Made by a program: the position numbers and the translations under genes. Shown one piece after another: positions 8,977 through 16,649 of a stretch of 64,000 nucleotides of DNA. The first letter of the stretch is position 1; every line of letters begins with the position of its first letter. The stretch comes from Legionella gresilensis (GTDB lineage Bacteria; Pseudomonadota; Gammaproteobacteria; Legionellales; Legionellaceae), in the NCBI RefSeq assembly GCF_900639865.1, contig NZ_CAAAHX010000008.1:62001-126000 (forward strand), read 5' to 3'. Below the pieces are notes generated by a model, which was not told the origin of the DNA, searched no databases, and saw only the letters and a list, made by a program, of their open reading frames with translations.

Positions 8977-9831
8977 ATGAATTCTGTTGTCTATTTAAAT
9001 GGTAAATATTGTCCTGCAAAAGAGGCAAAAATTTCTATTTTTGATCGCGGCCTTCTTTTTGGTGATGCTATCTATGAAGTTATTCCTGTATATAATAGCA
9101 AGCCTTACTTCTTGGATTTACATTTAGAGCGATTAAGAACAAATCTTAAAAAATTAAAGATCAATTTACCATTTTATAATTGGGATGCCATTTTTTCAGA
9201 ATTAATTCAGCATAACGGGGGCGGTAATCTGCAATTATATGTGCAGATTACTCGAGGTAACTCAGGGGAGCGTAAACATAATATTCCTCAAAATATCACC
9301 CCTACTTGTTTTGTTTTTACCTTACATAATCCTTACCCTACTTTGGAAGAAAAGCGACGTGGTTTACATGCTAAATTACTAGAAGATATACGCTGGCTTC
9401 GATGTGATATCAAAACGACTTCACTTCTAGGTAATATCTTACTTAATGAAGAAGCTTTAGCCTCCGGTGCAGATGTTGCACTTCTTGTTAGAGATGGTTT
9501 TCTAACTGAAGGAAGTGCTACAAATTTCTTTATTGTTGACAAACAAGGTATTATTAAAACACCTCCTTTATCTAATCTTTGTTTACCAGGTATTACGAGA
9601 CATATTATTATTGAATTAATTACCCAGCTTAAGTTACCCTTTAAAGAAGAATCTATTTCTATTGATGCCCTTTTTGATGCGAATGAAGTTTGGATAACAA
9701 GTACCACAAAAGAAATATATCCTATCACAACCATTGATGATATACCTGTTGGCGCCAACACTCACAATTCTTATTGGGTACAATTACATAATGAATATAA
9801 ACAATTAATTAAAGGTTTTAATGACAGATAA
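8977..9831 (+). CDS. dat: D-amino acid aminotransferase (PLP fold type IV)
   Basis: A class IV PLP aminotransferase, most like D-alanine transaminases that exchange D-Ala and 2-oxoglutarate for pyruvate and D-Glu. From the ATG at 8977 it has 284 residues. The N-terminus has YLNGKYCPAKEAKISIFDRG, and the PLP lysine is K146 in CDIKTTSLLGN, the D-amino-acid-transaminase context. The later GSATNFFIV and LPGITR motifs bind cofactor phosphate. The frame can be extended to a TTG at 8962, which overlaps dacA, but ATG 8977 gives the family N-terminus. It is inserted between dacA and ybeD, where its substrate D-Ala is released. Confidence 0.88.
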   Translation: MNSVVYLNGKYCPAKEAKISIFDRGLLFGDAIYEVIPVYNSKPYFLDLHLERLRTNLKKLKINLPFYNWDAIFSELIQHNGGGNLQLYVQITRGNSGERKHNIPQNITPTCFVFTLHNPYPTLEEKRRGLHAKLLEDIRWLRCDIKTTSLLGNILLNEEALASGADVALLVRDGFLTEGSATNFFIVDKQGIIKTPPLSNLCLPGITRHIIIELITQLKLPFKEESISIDALFDANEVWITSTTKEIYPITTIDDIPVGANTHNSYWVQLHNEYKQLIKGFNDR

Positions 9832-10084
9832 ACTAATTATTGAATTTCCTTGTGATTTTCCAATTAAAATTATTGGCGTCCATTCTGATAATTTTAATTC
9901 TGATATTACAAAAATTATTTTAAAACATTTTCCTAACACAGCAAGTAATCGGATAGTTTATAAAACGAGTGAAAAAGGAAATTATGCTGCTATTACAGCA
10001 ACAGTATACCCTACCTGTCAGCAAGAATTAGATGCACTTTACCGAGAACTTACTCAATACCCTGGCATAAAGATGGTGTTATGA
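9821..10084 (+). CDS. ybeD: YbeD/DUF493 family protein
   Basis: A small ACT-like protein of 87 residues; the conserved features are [14 protein letters not shown] at the start and [20 protein letters not shown] near the end. E. coli YbeD has the same size and lies between dacA and lipB. Its biochemical role is unknown. It overlaps the dat 3' end by 11 bases and lipB by 4 (ATGA), so translation is probably coupled. An AAAGG ribosome site precedes the ATG. Confidence 0.9.
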   Translation: MTDKLIIEFPCDFPIKIIGVHSDNFNSDITKIILKHFPNTASNRIVYKTSEKGNYAAITATVYPTCQQELDALYRELTQYPGIKMVL

Positions 10085-10686
10085 TGCTTATAATTCGTCA
10101 CTTAGGCCTACAAGACTACCTTTCTACTTGGGAAAAGATGAAACAATTTACCCTCGATCGTGTACCTACAACAGCGGATGAATGTTGGCTACTTGAGCAT
10201 CCGGCCGTTTATACGCAAGGACAAGCCGGTAAAGCCGAGCATATTATTAATCCTGGCAATATACCTGTAATCCAATCAGATAGAGGCGGACAAGTAACCT
10301 ATCATGGTCCAGGGCAAATTGTGGCTTACTTATTAATGGATCTAAAAAGGCAAGGCTTAAGTATTCGAGCGTTAGTTAACCAATTGGAGCAAATTTTGAT
10401 TTCACTTCTGGCACAATACGCTATTTTAGCAGTAACTAAAGAAAAAGCGCCTGGTGTTTATGTTGATGGAAGAAAAATAGCATCTCTTGGATTGCGTGTA
10501 AAAAATGGCTGTACTTACCATGGCATTGCCTTAAATGTAAATATGGATTTAACACCTTTTGCTGGTATTAACCCCTGTGGTTTTGATAAGCTACAAATGA
10601 CACAAATATGTGACTATGTACGTGATATTAATTTTGCAGATGTTAATAATCAATTAGCAGAACTACTTTCTAGATCCTTTAATTAA
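10081..10686 (+). CDS. lipB: Lipoyl(octanoyl) transferase
   Basis: LipB transfers octanoate from acyl carrier protein to lipoyl domains of 2-oxoacid dehydrogenases and GcvH, the first step of protein lipoylation. It has 201 residues. The signature [18 protein letters not shown] lies at about 69-86, the catalytic lysine is in [19 protein letters not shown], and the acyl-accepting cysteine is in NPCGF near residue 165. It overlaps ybeD by 4 bases as ATGA and is the last gene of the dacA operon proper. LipA is not in the window. Confidence 0.96.
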   Translation: MMLIIRHLGLQDYLSTWEKMKQFTLDRVPTTADECWLLEHPAVYTQGQAGKAEHIINPGNIPVIQSDRGGQVTYHGPGQIVAYLLMDLKRQGLSIRALVNQLEQILISLLAQYAILAVTKEKAPGVYVDGRKIASLGLRVKNGCTYHGIALNVNMDLTPFAGINPCGFDKLQMTQICDYVRDINFADVNNQLAELLSRSFN

Positions 10687-10692
10687 CACACT

Positions 10693-12735
10693 ATGCAATT
10701 ATTTTCAGAATATGTACAACCTATAACGCACTGGCTTGAGACCCATCCTCATTGGGCCTTGCTTTTTACTTTTCTTGTTTCCTTCTCTGAGTCTTTAGCA
10801 ATTATCGGTAGTATTGTTCCTGGTTCTGTAACTATGACAGCCGTAGGTATATTAGCCGGCTCAGGTATAATGCGAGTAGATTTAACTTTGTTAGCAGCTA
10901 TTTTAGGCGCTATTGGCGGCGATAGTTTTAGCTATTTATTAGGTTATATTTTTAAAGATCGCATAAGGAACATGTGGCCTTTTAGCAAAAAACCTACCTG
11001 GCTTACATATGGTCAAAACTATTTTCAACGTCATGGAGGAAAAAGTGTTTTAATTGGCCGTTTTATAGGCCCTCTTCGTTCTCTTATTCCGCTTATCGCT
11101 GGTATGATGCATATGAGTCAATGGCGTTTTTTGACAGCTAACGTACTATCCGCTATCGGTTGGTCTATTTTATATGTTATGCCAGGCGTGTTTATTGGTG
11201 CCGCAAGTAGTGAGCTATCCCCTGAAATAGCAACGCGTTTATTTATTGTTGTTTTAATTTTCCTAGCAGGTTTGTGGATTATTTCTGTAATTATTAAATG
11301 GTTAATTACCAAATTAAATTATTTTTTGCGTATTCAGCTCCATGATTTCTGGACTTGGTCAGGAAAACATCCTAGGCTTGCGAAGTTGATTCAATTCTTA
11401 ACCCCTCCAGGTGAAAGCAAGCATTATCAAACAGCCTCTTTATGTTTGGGATTTATTTTAAGTTTTTTTCTTTTTTGTTTACTAAGTTTTTTTGTTATTC
11501 ACGGTATAGGACATAAATCACTTGATGAGCCAATTCACTTTTTTCTACAAAGTTTAAAAACCTATCCCTTTGATATATATTTTATTAGCTTAAGTCAATT
11601 TGTTAGTAATCTTAGCTTATTAACGCTATTCCTATTTATCTCCTTCATAACCATTTTTTTTAGAGATAAACGAACCTTTGTTTTCTGGCTTAGTATTAAT
11701 CTAACTTGCGCTATATTGTTATTAATTACCCATTTCTGGATAGAAACTCCTAGACCTACTGATCTATTAGAAATTAAGTCAAGTAATTCTTACCCTGCTA
11801 TTCATTTAACATTTGCAACAGCTCAATTTATGGGAATTATTTTATTCCTCAATAAATATGGCAAATGCCGCTTTAATCAATTTCTAGCTGTTTTGCTGCC
11901 TATTATTTTACTTAGTGCAGGCATTGCCTATATCTATCTAGGCGATAACTGGGTAATGGATATATTAGGTGCTTATTTAGCTGGCCTAAGTATTAGCTTA
12001 TTTTATTGGCTTTTATATCGACGCCATGGAAAACCTTTAGAATACAGAGGTTTCTTATCACCACTTTTATTCTTAATGCTGATCTTAGGAACAACTATCT
12101 CTTTAGTATTTAACTTTGAACCCGCAGTTCGTTCTCATCAGGTATACTTAGCACAGTATGTCATAACAGATGATACATGGTGGAATCAACAAAAAAATTT
12201 ATTACCAATCTATCGAACTAATCGATTTGGTAAACGTATTAGTTTGTTTAACATTCAATATGCGGGTGTATTAAAGCATTTAGAATCCGCCCTATTAAAT
12301 GCAGGATGGCGAAAAGAGAATGAATCTTTTTTCAAGTCATTTATTAAACGAATTAGTGGCGGTCACTCTGCCTTAGACTCACCCCTTATGGCACAACTAT
12401 ATTTAAATAGGAAACCAGCTTTAGTTATGACTTATCAACCCGATTCTAATAGCGCAGCTGTCATTTTAAGAATCTGGCGTTCAAATTATCATTTAAAAAA
12501 TTTTTATCAGCCTATTTGGCTAGGATCAGTTAATGTTTACTCCGTAGCAAAGAATCAAACAAATAATATAGCTGCTATAGATTATGTTAGTAGCTCTTTG
12601 ACACACTTTTTACAAAAACGTAATATTGTACAAATTAGCTTACCTCGCAAATTAAGACGTGCTCCATACTCTGTTGAACCCGTTATTTTATTAATTAAGG
12701 AAAATATACCTCTTTTAAATGAGGGAAATCAGTAG
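10693..12735 (+). CDS. lssY: DedA-PAP2-LssY fusion membrane protein with a degenerate phosphatase site
   Basis: A 680-residue polytopic membrane protein with three parts. Residues about 10-205 are a DedA/SNARE-associated domain (SIVPGS, GRFIGPLRSLIPLIAG). Residues about 240-445 are a PAP2-type domain. Residues about 455-670 are a soluble LssY C-terminal domain. DedA proteins act as undecaprenyl-phosphate or lipid carriers, and PAP2 proteins as lipid phosphatases. The PAP2 motifs are eroded: ETPRP (351-355) is kept, the PSGH motif reads YPAIH (H371), and the usual third-motif nucleophile His is Asn419 in GDNWVMD. The symbol rests on LssY domain architecture and on the LssZ-like gene that follows. 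No type I secretion genes follow. Confidence 0.8.
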   Translation: MQLFSEYVQPITHWLETHPHWALLFTFLVSFSESLAIIGSIVPGSVTMTAVGILAGSGIMRVDLTLLAAILGAIGGDSFSYLLGYIFKDRIRNMWPFSKKPTWLTYGQNYFQRHGGKSVLIGRFIGPLRSLIPLIAGMMHMSQWRFLTANVLSAIGWSILYVMPGVFIGAASSELSPEIATRLFIVVLIFLAGLWIISVIIKWLITKLNYFLRIQLHDFWTWSGKHPRLAKLIQFLTPPGESKHYQTASLCLGFILSFFLFCLLSFFVIHGIGHKSLDEPIHFFLQSLKTYPFDIYFISLSQFVSNLSLLTLFLFISFITIFFRDKRTFVFWLSINLTCAILLLITHFWIETPRPTDLLEIKSSNSYPAIHLTFATAQFMGIILFLNKYGKCRFNQFLAVLLPIILLSAGIAYIYLGDNWVMDILGAYLAGLSISLFYWLLYRRHGKPLEYRGFLSPLLFLMLILGTTISLVFNFEPAVRSHQVYLAQYVITDDTWWNQQKNLLPIYRTNRFGKRISLFNIQYAGVLKHLESALLNAGWRKENESFFKSFIKRISGGHSALDSPLMAQLYLNRKPALVMTYQPDSNSAAVILRIWRSNYHLKNFYQPIWLGSVNVYSVAKNQTNNIAAIDYVSSSLTHFLQKRNIVQISLPRKLRRAPYSVEPVILLIKENIPLLNEGNQ

Positions 12736-12815
12736 AAGTTTTCTTAATGAAGACTTTCATTATAACTTATCCTTATACTATGATTTTATATTAGATGGAC
12801 AGAAAGGAAATTACG

Positions 12816-13439
12816 ATGAATTATGTTAGGGATTCAATCCATATTATTTTGCCATTAATAAGTATATTTCTACTTATACTAGGAATTAGGTATAAATATA
12901 AAAACTATGTCATTTTAGCACTTTGGGTAACTGTTATTTCTATTGCCCTTCACTACCACCTTGCTGGCGGTGAGATACTTGGTTATTACTTTGATTATGT
13001 ACAGGCTTTTATTTATTCAATAAATCTTTTAACTTTACTTGCTTGTATCCTCTATTTAATTTTTCACTTTGGTAGTCAAATAAGAGCTTTTCGTTATATC
13101 ATTAGTCTACTGGGGGCTATTTCCATTATTGGTATTGGTTTACTACTTATTAATCTTTGGGTTAATGCCTCGTTTATAGAAAACAGAATGCCTGGCACGC
13201 CTATTCTACAAGTAGCTGCTTTTAAAAAGTTAGATTATTGTTCTTACAAATATGTATTTTACAAAATAAGTCAAGATGGTACTTTAAAATTTATGTGCCC
13301 AAATCATTATGGATTAATTCCATCTGTAGGCGTTTTAACGTCGGCACCTGATTTTATTTTAAGACAATTACCACCTAATTTGCAGAAGAAATTTCAAAGC
13401 GCCAATTTACTTAAGCACCATTCTCAGAAAACAGTTTAA
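12816..13439 (+). CDS. Polytopic membrane protein, LssZ-like
   Basis: A 207-residue protein with about four or five hydrophobic segments in the first 125 residues, then a soluble C-terminal region with conserved-looking AAFKKLDYCSYKYVFYKI and CPNHYGLIPSVG. An earlier in-frame ATG at 12795 exists. AAGGA at the right distance from the ATG at 12816 decides for the later start. Its place directly after the LssY fusion matches the lssX-lssY-lssZ order known in Legionella pneumophila, so LssZ is the likely identity. This is from context and general resemblance, not an alignment. Function is unknown. Confidence 0.6.
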   Translation: MNYVRDSIHIILPLISIFLLILGIRYKYKNYVILALWVTVISIALHYHLAGGEILGYYFDYVQAFIYSINLLTLLACILYLIFHFGSQIRAFRYIISLLGAISIIGIGLLLINLWVNASFIENRMPGTPILQVAAFKKLDYCSYKYVFYKISQDGTLKFMCPNHYGLIPSVGVLTSAPDFILRQLPPNLQKKFQSANLLKHHSQKTV

Positions 13440-13540
13440 ATTGCTTTCTTGCTAAACTTGTAAATTTTTTATGCGCAAGGCGTAAACAATTTACAAGCCA
13501 ATATTAGGCATTTAAATAATTTATTTTTTAGAATGATTAA

Positions 13541-13756
13541 AATCCCTATGTTCCGCAACCTGTTCGCGAAATCCCAGCTTTCCTAGATACGCGAGCAGGC
13601 ATTATTGCGTGAATGAATTTACAAAAAGAGTAAGTAGGCTGGGTGCAGGCCCAAAGGGCCGAAACCCGGGTTTCACTTCGTTTTACCCAGGCTTTATTTA
13701 AACTTTTTCCCTCTATACAACAATGCCACTCGGGCAAACCGCGACACATAGGGATT
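13541..13756. repeat. 216-bp inverted-repeat element with nested hairpins
   Basis: The ends form a 16-base inverted repeat with two mismatches: AATCCCTATGTTCCGC at 13541-13556 against GCGACACATAGGGATT at 13741-13756. Inside are two further hairpins. CTGTTCGCG pairs with CGCGAGCAG around 13560-13600, and the GGCTGGGTGCAGGCCC to ACCCAGGC unit lies at about 13637-13693. The last resembles a GGGTTTC-type palindromic repeat widespread in gammaproteobacteria. The element fills most of the 449-base gap between the LssZ-like gene and the second L,D-transpeptidase gene. A 76-residue minus-strand frame in it is a by-product of the repeat. Confidence 0.65.
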
Positions 13757-13888
13757 ATAGAGTAATTGTGAGACATTTAAATGAGTCTATTTAATTACCT
13801 ACTCTAGGCAAAAAAGTAATAGCCTAAGTTATGTTCTAATGTTTAATAATTTTTGATAACATGCTGAAAAATCTTTTTTCTTAGTATT

Positions 13889-14590
13889 ATGCGCTTCTTA
13901 GTTTTCTGCATCCTAGCAACTTTAAGTGGCTTTGTACTTGGTATGGCTCCAAAAGTAAACTGGGATAAAGCCATTGATAATGCCATTATTCGCTATGGAC
14001 TTCGTACTGAACCTGAAATGATTCGTTTTTTTGATAAAGCGCAAGTTAGCTACCCTCCTAAAGAAATTGCTCTTCTAGCATTTAAAAAGGAAAGAAAAAT
14101 AGAACTATGGGCAAAAAATGATAATCAAGCATGGCATTTTATTCATCAATATCCTTTAACAGCTTTTAGTGGCCGTCTAGGTCCTAAATTAAAAGAAAGA
14201 GATGGGCAAATTCCCGAAGGGATGTATCGCTTAGTGACTTTTAATCCTTTCAGTAATATGCATCTATCTATGATGATCGATTATCCTAACCATTTTGATC
14301 GTCTGCAGGCCAGTAAAGATGGTCGATATAACTTAGGTAATAATATTTTCCTCCACGGCAAATCTTTTTCTGTTGGTTGTCTGGCAGTTGGAGACTGGGC
14401 AATCGATCAACTCTTTCTTTTAACGCGCCGAGTTGGATTGAATCACGTTAAACTTATCATAGCACCCAATGATTTGCGTATTGGTAAACCAGCTACTGAA
14501 AATTTTGCTCAACCGCGTTGGCTTCCAGAATTATATAAACAGATTAATACAGCACTTAATGAATTTCCTAGCTCAAGAAAATATATTTAA
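13889..14590 (+). CDS. Second exported L,D-transpeptidase-family protein (YkuD/YafK type)
   Basis: A 233-residue protein with an N-terminal signal or anchor segment (MRFLVFCILATLSGFVLG). The YkuD-type catalytic region spans about residues 65-195: PEGMYRLVTFNPFSN, then IFLHGKSFSVGCLAVGD with catalytic Cys near residue 170. The spacing and the CLAVGDWAID context match the YafK/L,D-transpeptidase catalytic-domain family rather than the LysM-bearing EnhA-like protein at 5 kb. A role in peptidoglycan cross-linking or in removing lipoprotein from peptidoglycan is inferred from family. It is monocistronic after the repeat element, and no clear ribosome site is seen. Confidence 0.8.
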   Translation: MRFLVFCILATLSGFVLGMAPKVNWDKAIDNAIIRYGLRTEPEMIRFFDKAQVSYPPKEIALLAFKKERKIELWAKNDNQAWHFIHQYPLTAFSGRLGPKLKERDGQIPEGMYRLVTFNPFSNMHLSMMIDYPNHFDRLQASKDGRYNLGNNIFLHGKSFSVGCLAVGDWAIDQLFLLTRRVGLNHVKLIIAPNDLRIGKPATENFAQPRWLPELYKQINTALNEFPSSRKYI

Positions 14591-14675
14591 ATAGGTTCAA
14601 ATGAGAAAGAACTATATCTTTAGATATTAATTACTAATTCCATCCTTACGTTGCGTTTACATTTCTTCGATTAAG

Positions 14676-14717
14676 ATCGTATCTAGAGGCCGCGAACAAG
14701 TCGCGGCACATAGGAGT
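14676..14717. repeat. Short CCGCG palindromic repeat
   Basis: A hairpin with CCGCGA at 14690-14695 and TCGCGG at 14701-14706 around the loop ACAAG, flanked by ATCTAGAGG and CACATAGGAG. The core is shared with copies at 55445-55482 (ACGAACAAGTCGCGGAACTTAG) and with the right end of the element at 13541-13756. Confidence 0.55.
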
Positions 14718-14787
14718 ATAAAGCTAAATTACAACAAACATATTCTATAAGCTTTATCCTACTTCGGTTAAATTGCTGAAATCGTTT

Positions 14788-15348
14788 TTACTCATGCTCT
14801 GGAGCCACAACAAATATTCCGGGCGCATTACGTAAATATTCATTATAATCCATTCCATAACCAAATATATAATGATCATCTACATGGAGACCCACAAAAT
14901 CTGCATTTTCCAAGCCGTTAGGGTCACGCTTATGATGCTTATCAACTAGAACTGCACTATAGACTTTTGCAGCGCCCATTGCTTCTACATCTTTAATAAT
15001 GGCCGCTAGAGTAAGCCCCCCATCCAAAATGTCATCAATAACTAGTACTGTTCGCCCTGTTAAATTAAGACTTGGCTTAACTTTCCAAACTAAATCACTC
15101 GCTTTAATGTCACCCTTATATCGAGTAGCATGTACGTAATCTACTTCTAATGGAAAATCGAGTCTAGGTAAGAGATTTCCCATAGGAATTAATCCGCCAA
15201 TCATAACGCATAAGATGATAGGATTTTTATCATAAAGTTCCTGATGTATATTAATTGCCATCCTATCAAGAGCTGCTTCTACCTCTTTAGTTGTATATAA
15301 ACAAGTAGACTTTTCATAAACTTCTTTAATTTTGTTTGGAATCGACAT
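14788..15348 (-). CDS. hpt: Hypoxanthine(-guanine) phosphoribosyltransferase
   Basis: A purine-salvage enzyme converting hypoxanthine (and often guanine) plus PRPP to the nucleotide. It has 186 residues. The PRPP-binding loop reads [17 protein letters not shown] at about 100-116, preceded by [12 protein letters not shown], and the C-terminal [20 protein letters not shown] closes the active site. Length and motifs are those of the type I phosphoribosyltransferase HGPRT group used in gammaproteobacteria such as Pseudomonas and Legionella. It lies just downstream of the DUF1820 gene on the same strand. Confidence 0.93.
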   Translation of the reverse strand: MSIPNKIKEVYEKSTCLYTTKEVEAALDRMAINIHQELYDKNPIILCVMIGGLIPMGNLLPRLDFPLEVDYVHATRYKGDIKASDLVWKVKPSLNLTGRTVLVIDDILDGGLTLAAIIKDVEAMGAAKVYSAVLVDKHHKRDPNGLENADFVGLHVDDHYIFGYGMDYNEYLRNAPGIFVVAPEHE

Positions 15349-15375
15349 TTAGGGACCTACTACTTTGATGGTTAA

Positions 15376-15696
15376 TTAACGTTTCTCAGGTACAGGAAAT
15401 AGGCTAACTGTACTATCTTTTCCTGATTTCTCTTTAACTTTTCCAACTCCCTGTTTACTAACTTCATCTATTCTATAGATAAAGTGCATAGGGATAAATG
15501 TCCGTTTGACACTACCAAACTCAAGCTTTAAACGTTCTTCAGAAGGATCAACAACTAAAGAGGTGTTTTCACCAAAAACAAATTCTTCAACTTCGAGAAA
15601 GCCAAACATTTCACTTTCACAAATCTTACGCGCATAAATTTCATAAACCACATCCTGATTGGCGAAAATTAAACGGTATAAAGATTTTTTGGACAT
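15376..15696 (-). CDS. DUF1820 family protein
   Basis: A 106-residue soluble protein of unknown function. The whole length matches the DUF1820 pattern: LYRLIFANQDVVYEIYARKI, then GFLEVEEFVFGE, VVDPSEERLKLEF and FIPMHFIYRIDEV. It is widely conserved in gammaproteobacteria. It sits 27 bases upstream of hpt on the same strand, so the two are likely cotranscribed. Confidence 0.85.
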   Translation of the reverse strand: MSKKSLYRLIFANQDVVYEIYARKICESEMFGFLEVEEFVFGENTSLVVDPSEERLKLEFGSVKRTFIPMHFIYRIDEVSKQGVGKVKEKSGKDSTVSLFPVPEKR

Positions 15697-15772
15697 TAAA
15701 TATAACCAGAAAATTAAATGGCTACATTATACAGAGAAAACTGATTTTTCCTACCTTCTATTGTCAAGAAAC

Positions 15773-16570
15773 TTAACGTTTACATGTAGGTTGAAGAGAA
15801 ACCGGATCAGCACTAACTAAGGCCTCTTTATCAGTTTCTAGAGAAATTGGACCGATTAAATTTTCTTCCAATTTCCGCATAACCAAGCAATAAAAACCTG
15901 CAGGAAGAGGTGAAATCATTTTTCCTATTTCATTAAAAATCTCAAATCTTGCTAGCCATTTTTCGGACTGACAAGGCGGTATATAATAGAAAGTAGATAA
16001 ATGGCATTGTATGTAGCCTCGACGCAACATAGCCCGCTTAACTGACAAAATGGAAACAGGTTTACCTGATAAGGACTGAAAATCTTTTTTATTGGTTTTA
16101 CGCAACCAATGCCCCCATAAACTAAAGGGATTTATACCAAAAAAAATAGCATAACCTAAGGGCTTAAGTATGCGATCAACTTCATCAAATATATTCTTTG
16201 ATCCTAAAAGATCTAGAGTTAATGGCGCAATAAGGCAATCAATACTATCCCTATCTATTGGCAGTTGATTAAGTAACATTACAGCAGTAGAAGTATTGTT
16301 TAAATAAGGGGTTACTAGCCATTTATGTTGAAAACGAAGCTTATAAAAAAAATTATCGCCCAAACATCCTAATTGTAGCAATGTGTCACCATGCAGAAGA
16401 TCCTTAAGAGGACTTAATTCTGCAAAAAAGGCTTTATTAACCTCGCTTCCTTGCTTAGTTGAGCACCAGTCATTTAAAGCATGAAATTTACTTCGCTGTT
16501 CCTCTAAAGACAAAATGGGCGTCCTAGGCAATAAATTTATCTTTTTACCACAGAGGCTATAAGACAGCAA
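15773..16570 (-). CDS. Class I SAM-dependent methyltransferase, YafS-like
   Basis: A 265-residue cytoplasmic protein. The glycine motif is weak (LLQLGCLGDNFFY near residue 60), but the acidic motif IDCLIAPLTLDLLG and the following IFDEVDRILKPLGYAIFFGINPFSLWG (about 110-145) are typical of the YafS/UbiE-like methyltransferases found beside rnhA and gloB. The substrate is unknown. Its first 30 or so codons and leader are present a second time at about 19014-19110, on the far side of the ankyrin gene, which suggests a past duplication at this locus. Confidence 0.75.
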   Translation of the reverse strand: MLSYSLCGKKINLLPRTPILSLEEQRSKFHALNDWCSTKQGSEVNKAFFAELSPLKDLLHGDTLLQLGCLGDNFFYKLRFQHKWLVTPYLNNTSTAVMLLNQLPIDRDSIDCLIAPLTLDLLGSKNIFDEVDRILKPLGYAIFFGINPFSLWGHWLRKTNKKDFQSLSGKPVSILSVKRAMLRRGYIQCHLSTFYYIPPCQSEKWLARFEIFNEIGKMISPLPAGFYCLVMRKLEENLIGPISLETDKEALVSADPVSLQPTCKR

Positions 16571-16649
16571 GTTCCATCACTAAGGGTAAAGCTTTAAAAA
16601 CTAGCAAAATCAATGGGACCAATAATAAATAAGCTTTTTAAAAATTTAC

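Noticed and set aside
13546-13776. 76-residue minus-strand frame
   Set aside because: It lies entirely within the inverted-repeat element, and its codons are explained by the palindromes.
14591-14787. Possible tRNA or small RNA gene
   Set aside because: Only a short CCGCG hairpin is present; no cloverleaf arms or T-loop sequence could be found.
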